From Chromobotia macracanthus (Eukaryota; Chordata; Actinopteri; Cypriniformes; Botiidae): DNA of 64,000 nt. The stretch covers positions 1,538,501-1,602,500 of the forward strand of contig JAZGTH010000107.1 in assembly GCA_036877525.1 (NCBI GenBank), in the 5' to 3' direction. Positions 59,757 through 64,000 of this stretch are shown here, one piece after another (positions within the stretch are counted from its first letter, which is position 1; every line of letters starts with the position of its first letter). The position numbers and the translations under genes are program-made. The notes below the pieces were generated by a model that saw nothing but the letters and a program-made list of their open reading frames with translations, ran no database searches and had not been told where the DNA came from.

Positions 59757-62700
59757 GTGAAACCAGACGCACACACGTAGAGCTTTCACTGCACTGCTCC
59801 AGTATTTGTTGGCATTTAGTTCATTCACAATTATCAGAACAACGCAAGACACGTAACAACAAAACAAATACATTTAGCTATGAGTTCCCTTAATCTCAGG
59901 CATATGGTTCAATACGTTGCATGAGTAAGAGATGTTGCTGGCATCTTTAAATCACTATGGAAAGCAATTCTTTAAAGTCACATGGCATTTGCATTAATCT
60001 AATTGATTTTTGTTGGTGCTGGTGATTAGTATAGGCCTTTGCATAAATAGGGCTTGGGAGAGTTAGTGGCTGTTTAGCTATTTAGTGATGTTTAATTATA
60101 CTACTTTTATACATTATTATTATACTTTTATACATTATTACACTATTATACTACTTATACTACAACAAATGTCAGTTAGCCTGTTTATGTACATGTGTAA
60201 CAGTCACTGAACCGCTGTGCATGACAAGCACACTAATACACTAAAAGACTAGTTTGTTTGCAATGAGGTTAGTAAGTTTACAATTACATTTACATTTATA
60301 CATATGGCAGACACTTTTATCCAAAGCAACTTACAGTGCATTCAAGTTACACATACACAAGTTATACAAGTTAAGGTTATACCAAGGTCAATAACCTATT
60401 TTATTGTATTAGTTTGTCCACAAGAAATGTTAACATAGGTACGTGGGTGGATTTACTCCATTTATTAAAATGAGCATGCTTGTGTTTGGTGTACTGTAGA
60501 ATATTGCACGATAGCAAAAATAGAAATCCTGTCTTATGTGTGCATAAACTTCTCTTCTCTTACATCTCTTACATCAAATTCTAGATACATTCAGAAAGTT
60601 TTGTTCAGTAAAAGTGTGAACTGATGTATGAAATGGCTGCTCCTTTCGTTTAGAAATGTTCTGTTGTCTTTACAGACAGCATGTAAAGATTTTCAAGCAT
60701 TAGTGGGATTCAAGGGACCTGTGAAATATGATTAAGCAGGATGGAAATGCTACTGAGAATTTGAGGTGCATGGGTACCTCTTTCACAGCTGATTATGCAT
60801 TACATGAAAAGGCTTAAAATGTTGTTAAGGTAATCCCGACATGGACAGCCATCGTCACAGCTGAACAGCTAAAATGAGACTCCAATGACAACACACTTCA
60901 ATAAGAGACTTTAACAGATCAGTAACTGTGTCCAACATCTGTCACTTTGTAACCGGTGACATTTAAACAGAGCTGCGCTGTAACTGAAAGACGGTTCCAC
61001 ATCAGCGATGTTTGTAAAGCTTAAGCGGCTGCCGGTTTTAGTGGGTTTGTGCCAAAATGCAAAAAGAAAAGACAATTGCTCTGGGGTTTGAGTTGGTAAG
61101 TCTCCGTAAGACTCCTTCAGAAGCTGAGGTCAGAGGCAGAGAAATGCCGGAAAATCTGCATTTGCACACTTGGGAATTTTTTTTCTTGGGAAGGATTTTT
61201 GTGGGCTGCAGCCTCAGGCAGCGTCTTGCAGATACTTATGAAAATGTAGCAGGTTTTTAACAAACATCAATGGGAGGACCTTGCTGGAGTTGTAAGACAT
61301 ATTATGTGAGGGGTACAGCACTCATTCTTTTCAATGGACACTTATCTAGAAGAATATGATTACATAACTGCTCTGGGTATGATCCATATCTGTGTGCCCT
61401 CAACTATAATTCTACTATGTGTGTGAGTGTGTATGCCTGACTGCTGTTCAATATCATCTATAAGTCAATAAATAAGATTTAATTCTTGCAATTAATGAAT
61501 ATGACTGTCAGTCAGCATTACACCACTGCACACATTTATTGCCCATTTACTGGTTTTAGGTCAAAATATGCCTAATACAGTAATTTATCCTGTATAAAAA
61601 TGTTAGGAAAACCAACCTCAGCTCTTTGATTATGTAGTTGAAGCAGATGAATATTCTTTAAAGATATGAGTGAATAGCCTTTCAGCTCCACTAATCAATG
61701 CAGTGATTGATTAAAAGCTTTTGGTCAATGGTGTCAGACTTAATAAACCAGACTGTCAGGTTAAGCTATGCTCAATTATTTTTCTCTATAAGAGAGTGAT
61801 CAAAGGAAGAAGTAGAAGAGAGAGTAAACTAAGAAAGCGAGGTATGTTAGCGAGAGATGGGTGTGATAATAGCAAGTTGGGAAGGCATGACAGAACACAA
61901 ACAAGACAGAATGGTATTTAAAAAATAAAAAGCCAGAAAATGTAAGAACTGCAGCGATAAAGAGAAAGAGTGAGGAATTGTGAATGAATTGGAAAGAAGA
62001 AATCTCTTTTCATTTTGCTCTCTCGCTCTCTCTCTGTCATAACTTGGTTCTAATCAGTATTGCTGTATTTCTCTTTGCACTTCAGGGCTACTTAAGCAAC
62101 CAAGAGTTTTTATCTTTAAAGAACCCTCAGCTGCAGCCCAAAGATATGTACTGAATGTTAATACAAAAATAACCATCATATTTTTTGGGAAAACAGGGCA
62201 AGAGTTATGCAGTACTTTGCTCATATTATGTGGTTTACTTAAATGTGTGGTGTGTATTGTTTGTGACCCCTCATCAGCATTGGTTTAGTAATTTTTCTCT
62301 CAGGTGTTTATGTTCAATGCTCAAACAAACAATGTTTTAATAGGACTACAGAGCCACAGTGTTCACACTTAAATCAACTCACAAATGGCTTATGTATTAC
62401 TGAGATAAGAGAATTTGAACACTTCATCTTTACATAAAATATGATCCAGTTATTAATAAATCTAATTTGTGCTGGAGGCAAAGAATGAACTGATATGATA
62501 ACATTTAACTAAATCTCTGTGCCTGGACTACTTTGCCTGGAGCAGAATATATATGTTTTCATATTATGAAAGTAATATGCTATAAAACAAAATGGAAAAA
62601 AATATATAAACACTTAAATTACAATATATATTACATTAATTCAAATAAATTAATGATTAAAAATATTGAAATAGTAGTGGTGAATAATAGTGGTTGTTTC

Positions 62701-64000
62701 CAAGAAGCAAAGCTGTTTTTAAATCCGTGGATGTCAGGCAGAGATCTCCTACTGTGTCCATACAGTAACAGTTGGAGGCTGCTTTACACTTGGGATTACC
62801 ACAAGATGTGCCTTATATTTGTGTGAGAGTGACAGATTTAGTCTCGTACTGTGAAGGACAGTCTCAGTCACTGCTGGCATTTCTCTGTGTGTTTCAATAC
62901 ATATGAACTAACTTTATCTCCCTCACACTCTCTTGCTGTCTTTTTCTCCGTCCTGCCAATTTTTAGTTGAAGTCGCCATAACCAACAAACCAGGCCATTT
63001 AGATTCAGCCACCCACACTGAGAACGACCAAAAATAACCACCCCAAATTGTTTCTTTAACAATGTTGATCGTGTTTAGAAATACAGCCGTCTAATAAAAA
63101 GTTACAGTTCATCATGTATCAATGAACATTTATACTTCTGACACCACACAAAACCTATTGGGTTGTGTTTTAAATACTCTTACATCCTAATCAATAAATG
63201 TTACTTTTAACTAACATTAAAATCTACTGGATGTGTTAGCCACACACACAAACAAGAACAACTAATAAATGTGATAAAGTGCTTCCATCCTTTTAAAGTC
63301 CTATTATTTTTATTTTAGTTTGTATTTAAGTCAAAATCAGCATCTCTCCAAGTTCCCCCTGGAATTTGGTTCAGTCACCTTTGGGCATGTGATGAGAAAC
63401 TGAATCACTGTTGCACAGCATCTCCTGGAGGTGCAAATACTTTGGAGATGGGCACCAGACTGGCCCTTTCACCATTCATTTTATATTCCCTGTAAAAGGC
63501 AAAACATCACTAAGCCCACATTTTCTCTTAATTTATTTCCTTCCCATTTTTTCTCCCTTGTTCCATTTCCCATCTGTGGGAACTGTGATTATTTTTACAT
63601 CTTTGTATTATTTCTTGAGTTTCAGACAAATGAAAAAGTAACTAACACCTTTCTCTCACATAATTCAGGGTCTCAGTGCCTCTATTGTTTTTGAATTGAC
63701 GTACAGAGACTACCGAGAGAAAGAGGAGAAAAAAGAACAGATGAAAAGAGCAGAGAGATGAAAGGAGGCAAAGATCGTTAGCGTAAGGGACAAAACAGAG
63801 AAAATACAAGTCATAAGTTGGAAAGAAGTGGGAAAATACAGAAACATTGAAAGTTTCTGGAAGAACACACATGACAGGAATGTGAAACATTGTGTCTGCC
63901 TGTCTGTGTGTCTGCCTGTCTGTTAGACTGGCATGAAGGTTAGGGACGGTTCAGGTACAAAGGAATAAATTTCCATTTAGGATAAGAGGGAATTTTGTTA
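59757..64000 (+). other. kcnj3: Start of kcnj3 intron 1
   Basis: Intronic sequence to the window end. If the donor were not used, the frame would add only VKPDAHT before a stop. No second exon is present. It holds a SINE-like copy near 60.3 kb and simple repeats. Confidence 0.75.
60285..60360. repeat. SINE-like dispersed repeat copy
   Basis: Contains ttacatttacatttatacat followed by ggcagacacttttatccaaag and aacttacagtgcattcaa. It shares its core with the copy at about 41.7 kb. Family name uncertain. Confidence 0.7.

Overview
The window is vertebrate nuclear DNA, almost certainly from a teleost fish and possibly an otophysan. It is AT-rich, with GT-AG introns, CA/TA microsatellites, a decayed Tc1-like transposon and dispersed SINE-like repeats of a type common in fish. 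Every gene is split, so open frames from single exons show only pieces. I rebuilt four genes by joining exons whose splice sites and phases agree.

Layout. 1-5.4 kb: no gene recognised. 5,415-17,571 (minus): complete coding region of mpp3, a MAGUK scaffold (L27-PDZ-SH3-GK) of 18 coding exons and 591 residues, with a promoter-like GC-rich block near 20.9-21.1 kb. 24,365-39,539 (minus): a transmembrane mucin with the MUC13 plan (signal peptide, Thr/Ser/Pro repeats, EGF, SEA, two EGF, membrane segment, tail), 14 predicted coding exons and about 1,311 residues; its 2.6-kb repeat exon dominates. 47,204-52,432 (minus): a four-finger zinc-finger factor of the ZNF148/ZNF281 family, closest to ZNF281, 6 coding exons and 842 residues, with a CpG-rich promoter near 55.7 kb. 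59,088-59,756 (plus): first coding exon of kcnj3 (Kir3.1/GIRK1); the rest lies beyond 64 kb.

The genes act in different places: MPP3 in membrane-associated scaffolds, the mucin on the surface of probably epithelial cells, the zinc-finger protein in the nucleus, and Kir3.1 in excitable-cell membranes. No operon-like cooperation is implied. The mucin and zinc-finger genes are neighbours here, and from memory human MUC13 and ZNF148 both lie in 3q21, so this part may be ancestral linkage.

I found no new multi-gene system. The best leads are the mucin repeat exon, in which nearly every 11-residue unit carries an N-glycosylation sequon; a possible one-base frameshift in the mucin's last exon; a Tc1 remnant that fills nearly all of mpp3 intron 4; and coding introns through the zinc fingers of the znf281-like gene.
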